Counted from the first letter of the stretch, positions 31,086-42,287 are shown. The stretch is DNA of 64,000 nucleotides from Forficula auricularia (GCA_024734495.1 JALMQS010000089.1:4602586-4666585), one strand, 5' to 3'. Program-made: numbers and translations. Notes: generated from the letters alone by a model not told the origin.

Positions 31086-31568
31086 GATGCTGATTTGATG
31101 GTAATTGAAGTATTTAAAGAAAGAGTATTTTTTTAATATTGGTTTTTTTTATTAGTTATTTTATAATTTTACATTTCTCCATGCTGATGGCTGGAGAGCT
31201 TAAAACTCGTCTCTCAACTCCAATTGACAACTGACTGACCACCCCGTGAGTTTCAGCTTCGAACTCTCTCACTCTCTGACTGACTCAAGACTGTTTGAAG
31301 AATCGAAATTTTAAGATTACTTCTCATAGGCCAAATTCTTAATTAGCGGGGCGCATCTTAAAATCATTCCTCCCATTTCTAGAAACTTACTCTCTAGAAC
31401 TTTCCCACGCAAAAATGATATTTACAATCGCCATCTGGGCTAAAAGCAATTTGACATTTATTTACGATTCGCCAGAAATGCAATCGTAAAGACCCTTCCC
31501 TATTGTAAAGTTCGAAAAATAAAAAGGGATGCCGACTGCCAAAATATTACCCTTAAGAATAATTATAT
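31086..31568. other. No gene seen
   Basis: Unrecognised DNA between two minus-strand LINE pieces; it may be an insertion. Confidence 0.3.
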
Positions 31569-32146
31569 TTATTTAAGGAAAGAATTCTCGAGGGGCACAA
31601 TACTGCCCCTTCTCCGTGAACCCTCAACTCTTCCCTGGATCACGATCCGCTCCAACCCATTACTGGCACGAGTAAGATGGCCAAAGTATCTCATAACCCT
31701 TGTGAGCACAATACTTGACAGACGCTGGTCAGCCCGCACCTGCTTAAGAATCGAGATGTTTGTTCGCCGCGCTGTCCAGGGAATATGTAACATTCGCCTC
31801 CAGCACCATAGCTCGAAGGCATCAATTTTTCTGCGGTTGACCTTCACTGTCCATGTTTCTGATGCATACAACATGACAGTGATTTAACTATCAGTTTTTT
31901 AGAGTTGATAGTTAGGCTGTTATCCTGCCACATTTTTTTTAGTTTCGTCATCACAGATCTCCCCATCTGAACACGCCTGTTGATTTCATCGTCACATCCG
32001 CCCTTGTTGGTTATCATGGACCCAAGATATATGAAGTGATCGACCACATCGTAACCATCGATTCTTCTAATGTTGGACATGTTGTTATTAGCTCGGTCGA
32101 TAATCATGATCTTAGCTTTAGTATGATTTATCTCCAGCCCTCCCAA
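31569..32146 (-). pseudogene. LINE reverse transcriptase C-terminus, frameshifted
   Basis: Two overlapping minus-strand frames (31844-32146 and 31569-31874) together give the region after the RT palm: GLEINHTKAKIMIID, FIYLGSMITNKGGCDDEINR, then LYASETWTVKVNRRKIDAFELWCWRRML and FGHLTRASNGLERIVIQG, each seen separately. This is another lineage than the RTE copies at 111 and 21547. The frame change lies near 31850-31870. Confidence 0.82.
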
Positions 32147-32149
32147 GGA

Positions 32150-32262
32150 GCTGGACTAAGGATGAGGCAGTACAAGGTTCAAAAAAGGAAGAAAATTATA
32201 TCTATCTATTTATTCAAAACTGACGTTTCGGAGGTTTCTTCCCTCCTTCTTCAGCAGTGGCG
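32150..32262 (-). mobile_element. PLE-end fragment with truncated hammerhead
   Basis: On the minus strand: CTGAAGA (32248-32254), stem II GGAGG/CCTCC with one extra A, GAAA (32226-32229) and CGTC, matching the minimal-stem-III type at 12366-12412. Stem I is lost because a different repeat starting CAGTGGCGTAGCCAG joins at ~32255. Confidence 0.6.
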
Positions 32263-32395
32263 TAGCCAGACTTTTGGGGCGGGTGTGGCAAAACTGTTCA
32301 GACCAAAATTATTACCCCGACTAAAATTATTTTAATTAAGAGATTTTTTTCTTTTTCCTCCACTGTAAAAAATTTCTTATATAATTTTAATACAA

Positions 32396-33130
32396 AATAA
32401 GCTCACGTGTTCTGATGTGGCCATCCACTTGACTTTACCATACAACCTGGCCCCCTCTGACTTATATTTAATATTTAATAAAATTATTTATAATCATGTA
32501 GGGGAGGGGGGTTAGTTTTTGGATTTTTATACTCTTGGGGTCCCACTGATTATGTATACAAATTTTGGTTGAGTTTGGTACAAGAGCCTAGATTTTTATT
32601 TTTTGACCCCCCCCCACCCTATTTTGGGCGATTAGTTTTTGCATTTTTAGACTTCTGGGGTCCCATTGATTATGTATACAAAATTTGGTTGAGTTTGGTT
32701 CAAGAGCCAATAATTTTTATTTTAACCCCCCTCCACCCCCATTAATTTTGGGTCGATATGCACCAAAATCTAATCAGCTCTTAATCTCAATGGACCAAAA
32801 CTATTTGTGAAATTTGGTTTCGATATTCAAACTAGTTTTTGACCTAGCTCGTCCACAAAAATTTGGTAACGCACAGACTAACGGACAACCAGACAACCAG
32901 ACAGACAGACTAACTAACAGACATTTTGACAAAACAATTATTATCTCAAAAAATATAATTTGTTCGATGTTCACTTATTTGAGCTTTTTTTTAGAGGGAA
33001 ATGCCATGATTTCGCTCAATTTTTTTAATCAAAATACTTTCAGCCGTTTTTGAGATATTTTGAAAAAAAGATGGAAAAAACACTTTTTCATGCACGATTA
33101 CAATACTTGACCATACCCTATAAGGTAAAA
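32396..33130 (+). repeat. Family I (HINE-like) copy 3, full length
   Basis: Starts AATAAGCTCACGTG, has the subterminal repeat ACTTTACCATAC at ~32437, two short direct repeats of the 'ttagtttttg.atttttaga' module, a CAGA-type microsatellite (ACCAGACAGACAGAC, ~32895-32910), and ends with the hairpin CCATACCCTATAAGG-TAAAAA. It is a reference copy for the family. Confidence 0.88.
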
Positions 33131-33313
33131 AAAGAGAGAAAATTACCAGGTCTGTAACTTTAAAATGCGGGTTTTTCTAATAGATGGCCCATAAAGCCTA
33201 TAGATTCTGGCCCCATAACAAATATGTCGTTTTGTAGCTATGACAGCAAGCTTCTAAACGTCATATTTGGTTAAGCGTTTAAGTGTTAGTAGCATACTTT
33301 TTTGGTGGTAAAC
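33131..33313. other. mariner 5' region, no gene
   Basis: Sequence leading into the mariner ATG; 'gtcatatttggttaagcg' and the stretch before it resemble mariner 5' untranslated DNA. No terminal repeat is clear. Confidence 0.4.
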
Positions 33314-33450
33314 ATGTCGAATTTTGAAGCAAACAAAGAGCATTTGCGGCACTTGTTGATTTTCTTATTCAATCAGAAGATAAAAAGCAGTGGAATCACA
33401 TCGAATAATTGTGGAAACATACGGTTCAGATACGTCATTAATTTATTTAC
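33314..33450 (+). pseudogene. mariner transposase N-terminal fragment
   Basis: From the ATG at 33314: MSNFEANKEHLRHLLIFLFN then QK, followed by a frameshift; a second frame reads VETYGSDTS. It is the same HTH region as 28157-28444. Truncated after ~45 codons. Confidence 0.82.
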
Positions 33451-33568
33451 ATATTATTCATTTTTTTAAATTAAATTCATCACATGAGTTTTAAATGATT
33501 AATTATCACATAATATATCCTTCAAAATATATATAAATAAATTTTATAAAGAGCATTATTATTATTAT

Positions 33569-33944
33569 CAGATATTTACAGATGGATCAAAAAGAAATAA
33601 TGACTTCTCAGCAATGAGTATATACGACCCTCATTTAAAAACTGGAAAAGCTTATATTCTTCCTAAGGAAGCATATATTTTCACAGCAGAAGCAATGGCT
33701 ATCTATGAAGCAATAAATTATATAAAAAATGTCAATTGTAAAAAGTTTATAATCTGTTCAGACTCCCTATCAGTGCTACCAACACTGAAAACAATAGAAT
33801 TTGCCAAATTAAATTTTCTTCTATTGAAAATTAAAAAAGAAATATACCAAGTTGGATAAATGGGCAAAGAAATAGAACTGATGTGGATTAAAAGTCATTC
33901 TGGAATTTGTGCGAATGAGAAAGCAGATGCAATGGCCAAAAATG
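33569..33944 (+). pseudogene. LINE RNase H domain
   Basis: The frame encodes an RNase H domain of a LINE (I/LOA/R1-like type). Catalytic residues are visible: FTDGSK, EAMAIYEAI after FTA, CSDSLSVL, and KADAMAKNG. It also has LMWIKSHSGI with the conserved histidine. One in-frame stop at 33857-33859 interrupts it. The domain resembles 43084-44007 but is clearly another family. A 230-bp insertion with a 13-bp target duplication follows. Confidence 0.85.
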
Positions 33945-34174
33945 GAGAGGGTGTATACCAATCGACTTGATTGGGGAATAATGGAATTGAAATAATTATC
34001 GGAAAAGAGGTTTTTTTTATCTAATTAGATTTTTCCTCTTATTAAAAACAAGGACTAAAGATGAATAAGGACACTCGATGGTGGAGAAGCAATCTCCGGA
34101 ATCGAAGCAAAAAATAAAATGTATACATTAATTAATGTAAAATAATTGGTTTAATAAAATTTATATAAAAAAAA
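33945..34174 (+). mobile_element. Short retroposed insertion with 13-bp target duplication
   Basis: ATGGCCAAAAATG occurs at 33932-33944 and 34175-34187 in the interrupted LINE frame, so the 230 bp between are inserted. It ends in an A-rich tail. It includes CGATGGTGGAGAAGC and TCTCCGGAATCGAAGC; a related copy is at about 45170-45290. The motif resembles a decayed hammerhead stem, so it could be a PLE-end or a SINE-like element. Confidence 0.75.
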
Positions 34175-34600
34175 ATGGCCAAAAATGCTAGCATAAATTT
34201 TCCAACAAAAGCAATCCCAGTGAACGATATAATGACTACAATTAAAATGAATAATAATAAAGAATGGCAAAGACAATGGATAGAATCTTCAAGACTTAAG
34301 GGTTTCAACCTTTATTTGTTGAGAAGTAAGGTTGGCAGAATTCCATGGTATCATGAAATAATTGGACCTAGAATATTTTATTCTACTATAAATAGAATGA
34401 GACTAAACCATGCTCTGTATCCGGCTCATCTTTTTAAAATAGGACTGTATGATGAGGGAGAGTGTTCATGTGATGGTATATCATAGGTGGGGATGTCTCT
34501 CTCAATCATATGATATTTACAGTGAAAACAAAGATTTAAGTATATTTTTGAGTGTCTTTTTTGAAAAAGGATGGAAATTATTTCAAAGATCAACCCAGTA
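34175..34600 (+). pseudogene. LINE ORF2 tail after RNase H, first part
   Basis: The frame at 34175-34486 continues the interrupted LINE: AMAKNASINFPTKAIPVND then WIESSRLKGFNLYLLRSKVG, RMRLNHALYPAHLFKIGLYD and GECSCDG, the start of the terminal Cys motif. It stops at 34486. Beyond, short frames (NHMIF; EKGWKLFQ) look LINE-like but out of register. Read with 33569-33944 and 34889-35061. Confidence 0.75.
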
Positions 34601-34899
34601 TATAATATTATTAAATGAATTTAACTTTTAAGGACATCATAGATATTAGTAGAAATATTTTTACATTGCATATCAGAGAGGTTCGTCCCCTTAGGAATCG
34701 AACCCAAGCGCTAACTAAGCTTGCCGGGCCAGTAGCCAAATCCTTAAGAAGGCGTCTTAAGGGTTTGGCTACTGGCTCGGCAAGCTTGTTAGCGCTTGGG
34801 TTCGATTCTAAGGGACGAACCTCACTGATATGCAATGTAAAAATATTTCTCTAATATCTATGATGTCCTTAAAAGTTAAATTCATTTAATAATATTATA
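34601..34899. repeat. Near-perfect palindrome with a tRNA-like core
   Basis: Arms 34601-34750 and 34751-34899 are almost exact inverted copies. Each arm carries a pol III B-box-like GGTTCGATTC sequence (reverse at ~34691-34703, forward at ~34795-34806) with GGCTACTGGC and CGGCAAGCTT upstream, as in a tRNA-derived SINE head. The outer part is LINE-like AT-rich sequence. Similar core: 42449-42676. Confidence 0.82.
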
Positions 34900-35061
34900 T
34901 TTAGTTGTCCAAAGTTTAGATTTAGAGATAGATTAGAGGGTGAATTGATTGCCAACGATGTTCAGAGGCCATGGAATTTGACGCATCTTTTGTCTTTTGA
35001 GAGAGCAAAAATATACAAATCATTGATTAGGTTTATCCTAGCAAATAAGATCAAGCTATAG
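34889..35061 (+). pseudogene. LINE ORF2 C-terminus, last part
   Basis: The frame reads IIFSCPKFRFRDRLEGELI, then NDVQRPWNLTHLLSFERAKI and YKSLIRFILANKIKL to the stop at 35059-35061. This is a typical end of a LINE after the CCHC motif (H-x-hydrophobic-C plus L-L and Y-L-x-F blocks). It completes the element begun at 33569. The palindrome separates it from the rest. Confidence 0.72.
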
Positions 35062-35130
35062 TACAATTGACAACTGCAGTTATTATACTTAATTTATATT
35101 TTGGCTGTGAATGTTTTATTATTTGTGACA

Positions 35131-35760
35131 TTTTTACTTTATCCAATGCGAAGCATGGGAGAAAGTATTGGAATCGCTCTCGAGGCAAGCGCGACTTCAA
35201 ATGGTCCTCAGGTAAAGACTACGGAACCCATAGACTCAATTAAGGTCACAAATTGAAGTATTCAATGAGATTGAATTTTAGCACGTGACGGTTTTGCCAA
35301 AAATTACCTGGAATCTCGTCGAGAGGCCAAAAAGTGCCATTTTTTTTGGAAGTACGTGGGGATGTATGTATGTATGTATGTATGTATATATATGTGTGTG
35401 TGTGTGTGTGTAATCGTCTTTTTCGTCCACGATTTTTTCCACACCTTTGCGCTGATTGAAATGAAATTGAAAATCTACCATTAGTTTAACAAAATGAAGC
35501 GCTGATTAATTTTTGGTACATATCGGTCCACAAACATTAGTACTTTATTTCAGTACTTTTTTAGTTTTTTATAAATATCTTGAAAATGACTTTACCAATT
35601 TTGATGAAATTTAATATCCTAATTAAGTACCTTGGGGACCACAAAAAAGGTTAAATAAAGTTTTTAGTAAAATTATATTTTAATGTACTTTACTCAAGAA
35701 CATATTAATATTTCAAATGAATTTGGATAAAGTTTAGCAACGATCCGTTGCAGTTTATTT
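35131..35760 (-). repeat. Family A (HINE-like) copy 3, full length
   Basis: 630 bp on the minus strand, from AAATAAACTGCAACGG (at 35760) to the 3' hairpin (35131-35160). The microsatellite is (GTAT)n followed by a GT run (35362-35411). It is only ~190 bp from copy 4 in the opposite orientation. Confidence 0.9.
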
Positions 35761-35947
35761 CATTATTTATTTATTAATTTATTGTTCTATTTATTTATTT
35801 ATTTGTTTATTATTTATTTGTTAATTTATTGTTTTATTTATTTACTTAATTATTTTCATTGTCTGTGATACTATTTGATAGTTTATAAACTCATGGTAGA
35901 CTGGCTACAATGGAATTCATTCCGAGAGCCATTAGGAGGAGAGAAAA
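35761..35947. other. ATTT-type simple repeat between two family A copies
   Basis: Contains TTATTTATTTATT repeats (35761-35860) and a short unique stretch. Confidence 0.6.
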
Positions 35948-36553
35948 AAATAAACTGCAACTGATCGTTGCTAAACTTTATCCAAATTCATTTGAAATAT
36001 TAATATGTTCTAAAGTAAGTACTTTAAAATATAATTTTACTAAAAACTTTATTTAACCTTTTTTGTGGGTCCCAAGGTACTTAATTAGGATATTAAATTT
36101 CATCAAAATTGGTTAAGTTATTTTTCAAGATATTTAGATAAAACTAAAAAGTACTGAAATAAAGTACTAATGTTTGTGGACCGATATGTACCAAAAACTA
36201 ATCAGCGCTTCATTTTGTTAAAATACTGGTAGGTTTTCAATTTCAATTCATTCGGTGCAACGGTGTGGAAAAATTCGTGGACGAAAAAAACGATAACACA
36301 CATACATCCATCCATCCATCCATCCGCACGCACTTCCAAAAAAATGGCACTTTTTGGCCTCTCGGCGAGATCCCATGTAATTTTTGGCAAAACCGTCACG
36401 TGCTAAAATTCAATCTCATTGAATACTTTAATTTGTGACCTTAATTGAGTCCATGGGTTCCGTAGTCTTTACCTGAGGACCCTTTGAAGTCGCGCTTGCC
36501 GCGAGACCCATTACAATACATTATCCCATGCTTCGCATTGGATAAAGTAAAAA
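35948..36553 (+). repeat. Family A (HINE-like) copy 4, full length
   Basis: 606 bp on the plus strand with all parts: start, ACTTTATCCAA, core, CATC microsatellite (36300-36325), and the 3' hairpin CCATGCTTCGCATTGG with ATAAAGTAAAAA. Confidence 0.9.
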
Positions 36554-38660
36554 TTATTAATTATGCCATCCCAGCAAATACTTCTGCATGTTATTTTATC
36601 TTAATATTTTTTTTCCACTTTTAATTTTAAAAAAAGTTCGAAAAAGTCATTATTTACTATACAACCAGTATTTATATCTATTAGTTATTTTCATTTTCAA
36701 CATCCCTAACTCCCCCCCCCCCCCACTACAACCAAACCACTGCCCCACCCACCCACTTACAATTGCAACTTATTAGATATAAAAAAGTGGTCCTCTAACA
36801 TATGGACGAAATTTCCATTACTACCAAAATGCTTTCTGGTAATGGAAATTCGCCCCCCCCCCCTGTTAAAGGACCACCTTTTTCCTTTTTTTCAACTCCC
36901 ATTTCGCACATTCAAATGGATGATGAAAGCTCAGTTTAATATCCAGGAATTTCCTCCGACAAATCACCTGGATTTTATTTGAGGAATTAAAATGGATTAT
37001 CAATTTTCGTTTTATTAGCGGATTTACGAAGAAATAAATTGAATGAAAATGCCTCTCTCAAAGAAAAAGAGACCCAGCCACGCCTTAATCTTCTTTTTTT
37101 TGTATTTGTATTTGTGTTCCCTGCCTGCCTCCATTGATGCCCATTGATAAGATTCGTTTGCTAATGAAACATTTAAGCAAAAAAATTACGCTTTGAAAAA
37201 TCAAAGGGATGTTAATTGGTACTTTGCTAAATTAATTTTGATTCTAGTTACCTTATTTTTTTATATCATGGATATATAAGCGTATAGAAATACATAATTA
37301 CTTTTGTTTAGATGACTTAAAAACTCATTTCAAAACCTTAATAATAAATTAATATACTACCTTACAATATACCCATCGGTATATTGTATAATGAAATTGC
37401 AAAAAGAGGCGAATTGGAGAATAAGGGTAGAAATAATATTTTATTCATTTTTAGTTTTTTATATAAAATTTTTTATTTAAATATAATTTATTAAATAAAT
37501 AACTTGATAATAATTTCTTTTCAAATAGATTAGTCTAAATATAAATTATTTAGCAAATTTTAATAGTAAAAATAAATTGAAATTTGAATTTACATAGAAA
37601 TTGAGAATTAGTGCGTTACTTTGGGTGAACCTTTAAGAATTATTTAATAATCTCTCTGTTTCAGTGGAAAAATAAATAATAATATAAAATTTTACTTAAA
37701 AAAATAATTACTTAAAACTAACACGGAACGAACAAGAACAGGAGAAATTGGAGAAAAAGAATCACAAAAGGGAATAGAAGAAGAAAAAGGAGGAGAGAAT
37801 CGGAACAAGACGATGGGAGATCATTCATAATATAGGAAGAGAACGCAAAACATCCTATGCAAACTTTCTTCCAAACTGATCCACACAAAATTTCTCAATC
37901 TATCCATCCTTCTATTTCGCACATGCTCCTATCGCAATATTTCCTATATTCCACTCGATATATAAATATATCTGAATTGGAGTACATTAAACACCGGCTA
38001 TTTCCACGAGACACCTAGAATTCCTGCTTTCAAAGCTCGCCTGCATATCAAATAATCGGTGCCGAAGCTATAATTCGGTCTCAAAGAAGACGGCAGGAAG
38101 ATAGGAACATTCCAGGAAGAGGGATTATTATCAAAAGAGGAATTTACTACAGTGAGAAGATCAAGAATCGATTCTAACCACCAAAGGAGTGTAACAAATC
38201 TTACATTAATAATCCAATTTCTATAATAACCCATTCTAGTTCTGTTAAATTCAAGAAATGATAAAAATAAATTCACATTATTAAATATTAAATAACTCTA
38301 ATAAAAATCTTTATTATCATTGAAAACTTCACATCCCTCTTAATATTATTTTATTTTGTTTTTTTATTATTCTTAATCAATATTTTTTTATTAATTTTCA
38401 AACTAAAATCAGTAAATTCACAGTAAAATTCAATCAATTTCAGAAAGAAAGCACTAAGAGAGAATACCCTGAGATACACCCACCACCATGATCACAAACA
38501 TTTCACATTTTCATAATAACCACTGCAACCTATATTTAAATTATGGACAACATAAAGAGAAGTAAGAGGGGATGTTTTTTATTTGCAAGAAGATGTAGCA
38601 AAAATGTGCAATCCGTGTAGTCATGGGTGGACCTTAAACATTTGAAAAGAAAAAGGAAAA
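36554..38660. other. No gene seen over ~2.1 kb except a small hairpin
   Basis: Contains a run of C (36711-36723), the small hairpin element at 36783-36892, and AT-rich DNA. 37720-38250 is richer in GAA and G but shows no coding motif; the 92-codon antisense ORF at 37998-38276 is unrecognised. Confidence 0.35.
36783..36892. repeat. Small hairpin MITE
   Basis: Ends AAAAGTGGTCCTCTAACA and TGTTAAAGGACCACCTTTTT are complementary, with inner GAAATTTCCATTAC also inverted, giving a ~110-bp hairpin around a run of C. Confidence 0.65.
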
Positions 38661-38662
38661 TA

Positions 38663-38760
38663 TTAGGTTGGTGCATAATTATCCGCCGTTCATTTTGGCA
38701 CATTTTTCGTTAGTGACAATTGTTGTTGGACCTAGAGAGTTCCGGTTAAGCTTACTTTCT
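38663..38760 (+). mobile_element. mariner terminal repeat remnant
   Basis: TTAGGTTGGTGCATAATTAT with TA-rich flank is the classic mariner 5' end, followed by 'ccgccgttcattttggc'. No transposase frame follows; the other end was not found. Confidence 0.65.
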
Positions 38761-39026
38761 CACAAATTTATTGCTCTTAAAAAACGTATAGAATAGCTTT
38801 CGACAAAAAAAGGATGGATTAGGAGATATAGAGCAGAATCTGAAAAAAAGTCCGAAAATTTCGCGGTTTTTCGGGTGTAAAAATTTTTCCACAACTTTTT
38901 GAGAATTGCAAACTTGGGCATACCTACATACCCCTAATGGGTCCAAACAACATACTACAAAATCAGAGATACATCATGTTTTGCAAATTTAGCTATTTTT
39001 TATGTCGATTTTGACTGGCCCATAAG

Positions 39027-39767
39027 TAATAAGTACCTGGAGGCACTTAGCGATGCTCGGTAACCCTTGACCCCCACACCCCCCTCCCTAAACCATACAC
39101 CTCGCCCCCAACACTACACCCCACCCCACCCCAACCGCCCCTCCCACCTCAGACCCTCCACAACTGCACCCCACCTCCTGCACCCCCACATCCATCCCCA
39201 CCCCCGACCCAGTTTTTGCATTTCTAGCTTTCTAATGGTCTACATAATATTATGTGTATATTTGTTTACTCGTACACCAATTTGCCCACATTCGTTCATA
39301 TTGATAAACATTATAAAAAATTCATAAGAAAATAATAATAAAAAAAATAATCGTATAGGATCTGAAATAAAAACATAACATTATTTATTAAATACATAGC
39401 TATATATAAAATATTCAATTATTTCCACACTTATAATAAAGTCTAATTCAAAAATATTCATTTTAGTAAAAGTAAAAAGCAAGGATTTTTAAAATAGTTC
39501 TGTGGTCCAATGCTAGAGTGTCGGCCTCATATGCAAGAGGTCCCAGGTTCTAATACGACTTCCGCCGAATAATTTTTTTTTATTGAGATTTTCATCTATC
39601 AATAATTACTTTAATTAAGAAAAAATCAATTAAGATGAATTTTGATGAGGTCCAGACCTAGCCAGATCGTTTTTTCATCCTCAAAACTTGTTAATAGATT
39701 TTGTTTCATCAAAATTGGTAGGGCCGTTTTCAAAATAGAACCAAGATACAAATATATAAATAAATAA

Positions 39768-39848
<81 letters not shown>

Positions 39849-39880
39849 TACAATTTTTACTCGTTTAATAAGAGTAGATA
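39027..39880 (+). repeat. Family H repeat with tRNA-like module, plus copy
   Basis: Starts with a hairpin in ACTTAGCGATGCTCGGT, then a C-rich tract (39065-39215), a middle part, a tRNA-like module (39498-39566), a core with GTTTCATCAAAATTGGTAGG, an AT microsatellite (39767-39845) and a hairpin end with CTCGTTTAATAAGAG. A reversed copy is at 58595-59558; partial copies at 44840-45010, 56643-56690 and 57121-57310. Confidence 0.8.
39498..39566 (+). repeat. tRNA-like pol III module in family H
   Basis: TGGTCCAATGCTAGAG fits an A box and GGTTCTAATAC a B box, with an arm CCTC...GAGG between. Stems are imperfect and the repeat also exists at 58838-58912, so it is a tRNA-derived repeat module, not a functional tRNA gene. 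Confidence 0.65.
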
Positions 39881-40712
39881 TTTCACATTAAATTTTATTC
39901 ACTCACCCTGGTATATTTCTTCAATCATTGATTCCTCCGGTTGCATATATACATGTCCATGATTAAGTATATACATCAGCGGCCAGTAGCTCGCAACAAT
40001 TTTTGGTAAGTATCTAAAAAAAAAAGGTGAAAGTAAAAATTAAAAAAATATTTCATGTGGAATGCTTATTCTAAAATACTTTCATAGAAAAAATATATTA
40101 AAACTACTACACTCCTACTTTATACCCCCTTCCTTTCAATCAGATTAAAAATTTGACACAACTAATAACTCATAACACTTGATAAATACACTAATTTTTA
40201 AGAAAATCGTTAGAGCTGTTTTTGAGAAAATTAAAAAAAACGAAAAATCTTTCATGTAAATTTCCATTTCAGGTTTTCCGATTTCAAATGACTGATTTAA
40301 TGTGCCACGCAGAGGGGGGCAGCCCTTTACAAAGAAAATAACAGATTTTTTTTACAAATAATCATTTAACAAACACCTCATCAGCCGTCCAAACAAAGCG
40401 CCAGATGTTGTGGCTAATAATTTGACCAATGCATATATGGGCGCCGGTAGATCAATATATCCAGAACAGCGGCCAGAGTGTTGGATGCACCAACAGTGCC
40501 CCACAATTGTACAGTGCGATTAATACATTAAGATAAATAAATAAAAAGAAAACAATAAATAAATATGATAAGTAGTATTAATAAAATAAATCGTTCAAAA
40601 TGAGCTGGCCACCGCAAAAGCTTGCTGTACTCCTTCTAGCCTATATCAAGCTTAAGTTTCGAATTTCGTAGCTCTGAGACTTATGGTTGCGAAACGCAGG
40701 GTAGTTCATAAT
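39881..40712. repeat. Family N dispersed repeat and unrecognised DNA
   Basis: 40140-40260 and 40620-40700 match parts of 19100-19280 (AAAATCGTTAGAGC; AGCTCTGAGACTTATGG). Otherwise no gene seen. Confidence 0.5.
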
Positions 40713-40991
40713 CTCTTAAAATGAAACAGTGGAATTTCAGCTGATTTCTCCAGCGATCATATAAGTCACTGAAAAAACAATCATTTGTATTAATTTCAAC
40801 AGTGGTTTTTAATTTTCACTGATTCAAACAGAGGTTGTCTGACGGCTTAGCCACTAATGAATCAGTGAATTTTAAAAATCCACTAATACATTCAGTGACT
40901 ATTCACTGATTAGCAGTGGTATGATTGTGACTGTTTGGATAAGTGAATAGTCACTGTTATTCAGTGCATATCCACTGATTCAATTTTAGAG
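40713..40991. mobile_element. MITE with CACTGATT-rich interior
   Basis: Ends CTCTTAAAATGAAACAGTGG and CCACTGATTCAATTTTAGAG are near-complementary. The 279-bp interior repeats CACTGATT/AATCAGTG in both orientations about ten times, giving many alternative foldbacks. A target duplication is not clear. Confidence 0.75.
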
Positions 40992-41208
40992 AGTAAATAC
41001 GCACTGCCCAATGGATTTTTAGCCTCTGGGGACCACAATTTCCGGTTTTATGCCCTAAATTTGATTTTCAACTATTAAGGGTATCGATTCCTTCAACCTA
41101 GAAGTTACAAAATTAAATTAAATTGTTTCATCTCTGAGATACAAGCTCTCAAAGAGTCAGGACCCAGACTGGCCATCGCAATACTTACCCATTATATTCT
41201 ATGAATAT
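40992..41208. other. No gene seen
   Basis: Unrecognised DNA. Confidence 0.3.
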
Positions 41209-41546
41209 AAATGTGAAAGGAAAAATTGTGGACGAAAAAAACGATAACATCCATCCATCCATTCATCCATACATCCATACATCCATCCATTCATCCATAC
41301 ATCCATACATCCATCCATCCCACGCACTACCTGAAAAAATGGCACTTTTTGTCCTCTCGACGAGACCCCATGTAATTTTTGGCAAAACCGTCACGTGCTA
41401 AAATTCAACCTAATTGAATACTACAATTTGTGACTTTAATTGAGTCCATGGGTTCCGTAGTCTTTACCTGAGGACCCTTTGAAGCACGCTTCCTGCGAGA
41501 CCGATTACAATACTTTCCCCATGCTTCGCATTGGATAAAGTAAAAA
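41209..41546 (+). repeat. Family A (HINE-like) copy 5, 3' half
   Basis: Begins at the 'attgtggacgaaaaaaacg' block, with the longest CATC/CATAC microsatellite of the family (41246-41318), and ends with the normal hairpin and ATAAAGTAAAAA. Confidence 0.88.
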
Positions 41547-42280
41547 TCCTATTTGGGCCATTATTTTTAGTGGAGGGGATATAATATCAATGGCTTGCAA
41601 ACGATCCATTCATAAAGATGATATAGTAGTGTGAGAAGTACAGTCACGTTAATTAAACATAACCTAAAATTCTTCTAGTAGCACCGTTCATATTTATAGA
41701 GTGGTTACGAGGCTAAACCATTTTATGTGAATTGTCGAGGAAAAAACTACATCCCTCCACAATCTGATAATATTATTTTAAAACAATTTACATTGATTAA
41801 TTAAGTTTCAATCAAATTGCGAGAGAACAATTAAACACTCTAGAAAGGAAATTGAATTCTTCTTTGAATGCGCTCTCTCTTGTCAAAGGGAGGGGGAGGG
41901 GGAGTAATATAATCGCTGCTAAGATTTCTTAATGAAGCTTTAAGTAAATCCTTATACCTACATTATTGACATTTTTCCCTTGAAACATTTATTATCGAAT
42001 TAAAAAAGGGTCGTTTAATCGATTGAATACAAGCAATAGGCGTTAAATTATTTTTCGAATAATGCTCCAAAAAAAAGGAATGGAAAAGGGTTGAAGGGAT
42101 GTTAAATAAAAAAAAAACCCGAAGAAGCTTTAAATATAAAATCAAAAGCAAACAAACACTAGCCTAGAATTAATATACAGGGTGGGGCATAAAAAGATCT
42201 CGCACATTTTGAAGGGTTATAAAAAAATGAAAAAAATTTAACTAGAAAAAGTTTGAGTTGTTTGCCATAAAAGAATTTAG
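41547..42280. other. No gene seen
   Basis: Unrecognised DNA; 42030-42080 shares 'caataggcgt.aaat' with 44217-44240. Confidence 0.35.
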
Positions 42281-42287
42281 TCTTTTT

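Noticed and set aside
39498..39566. Functional tRNA gene
   Set aside because: Acceptor and T stems are poor, and the module is part of a dispersed repeat.
39626..39853. 75-codon minus-strand ORF of alternating Tyr-Ile
   Set aside because: It is an AT microsatellite read as codons, with no biological meaning.
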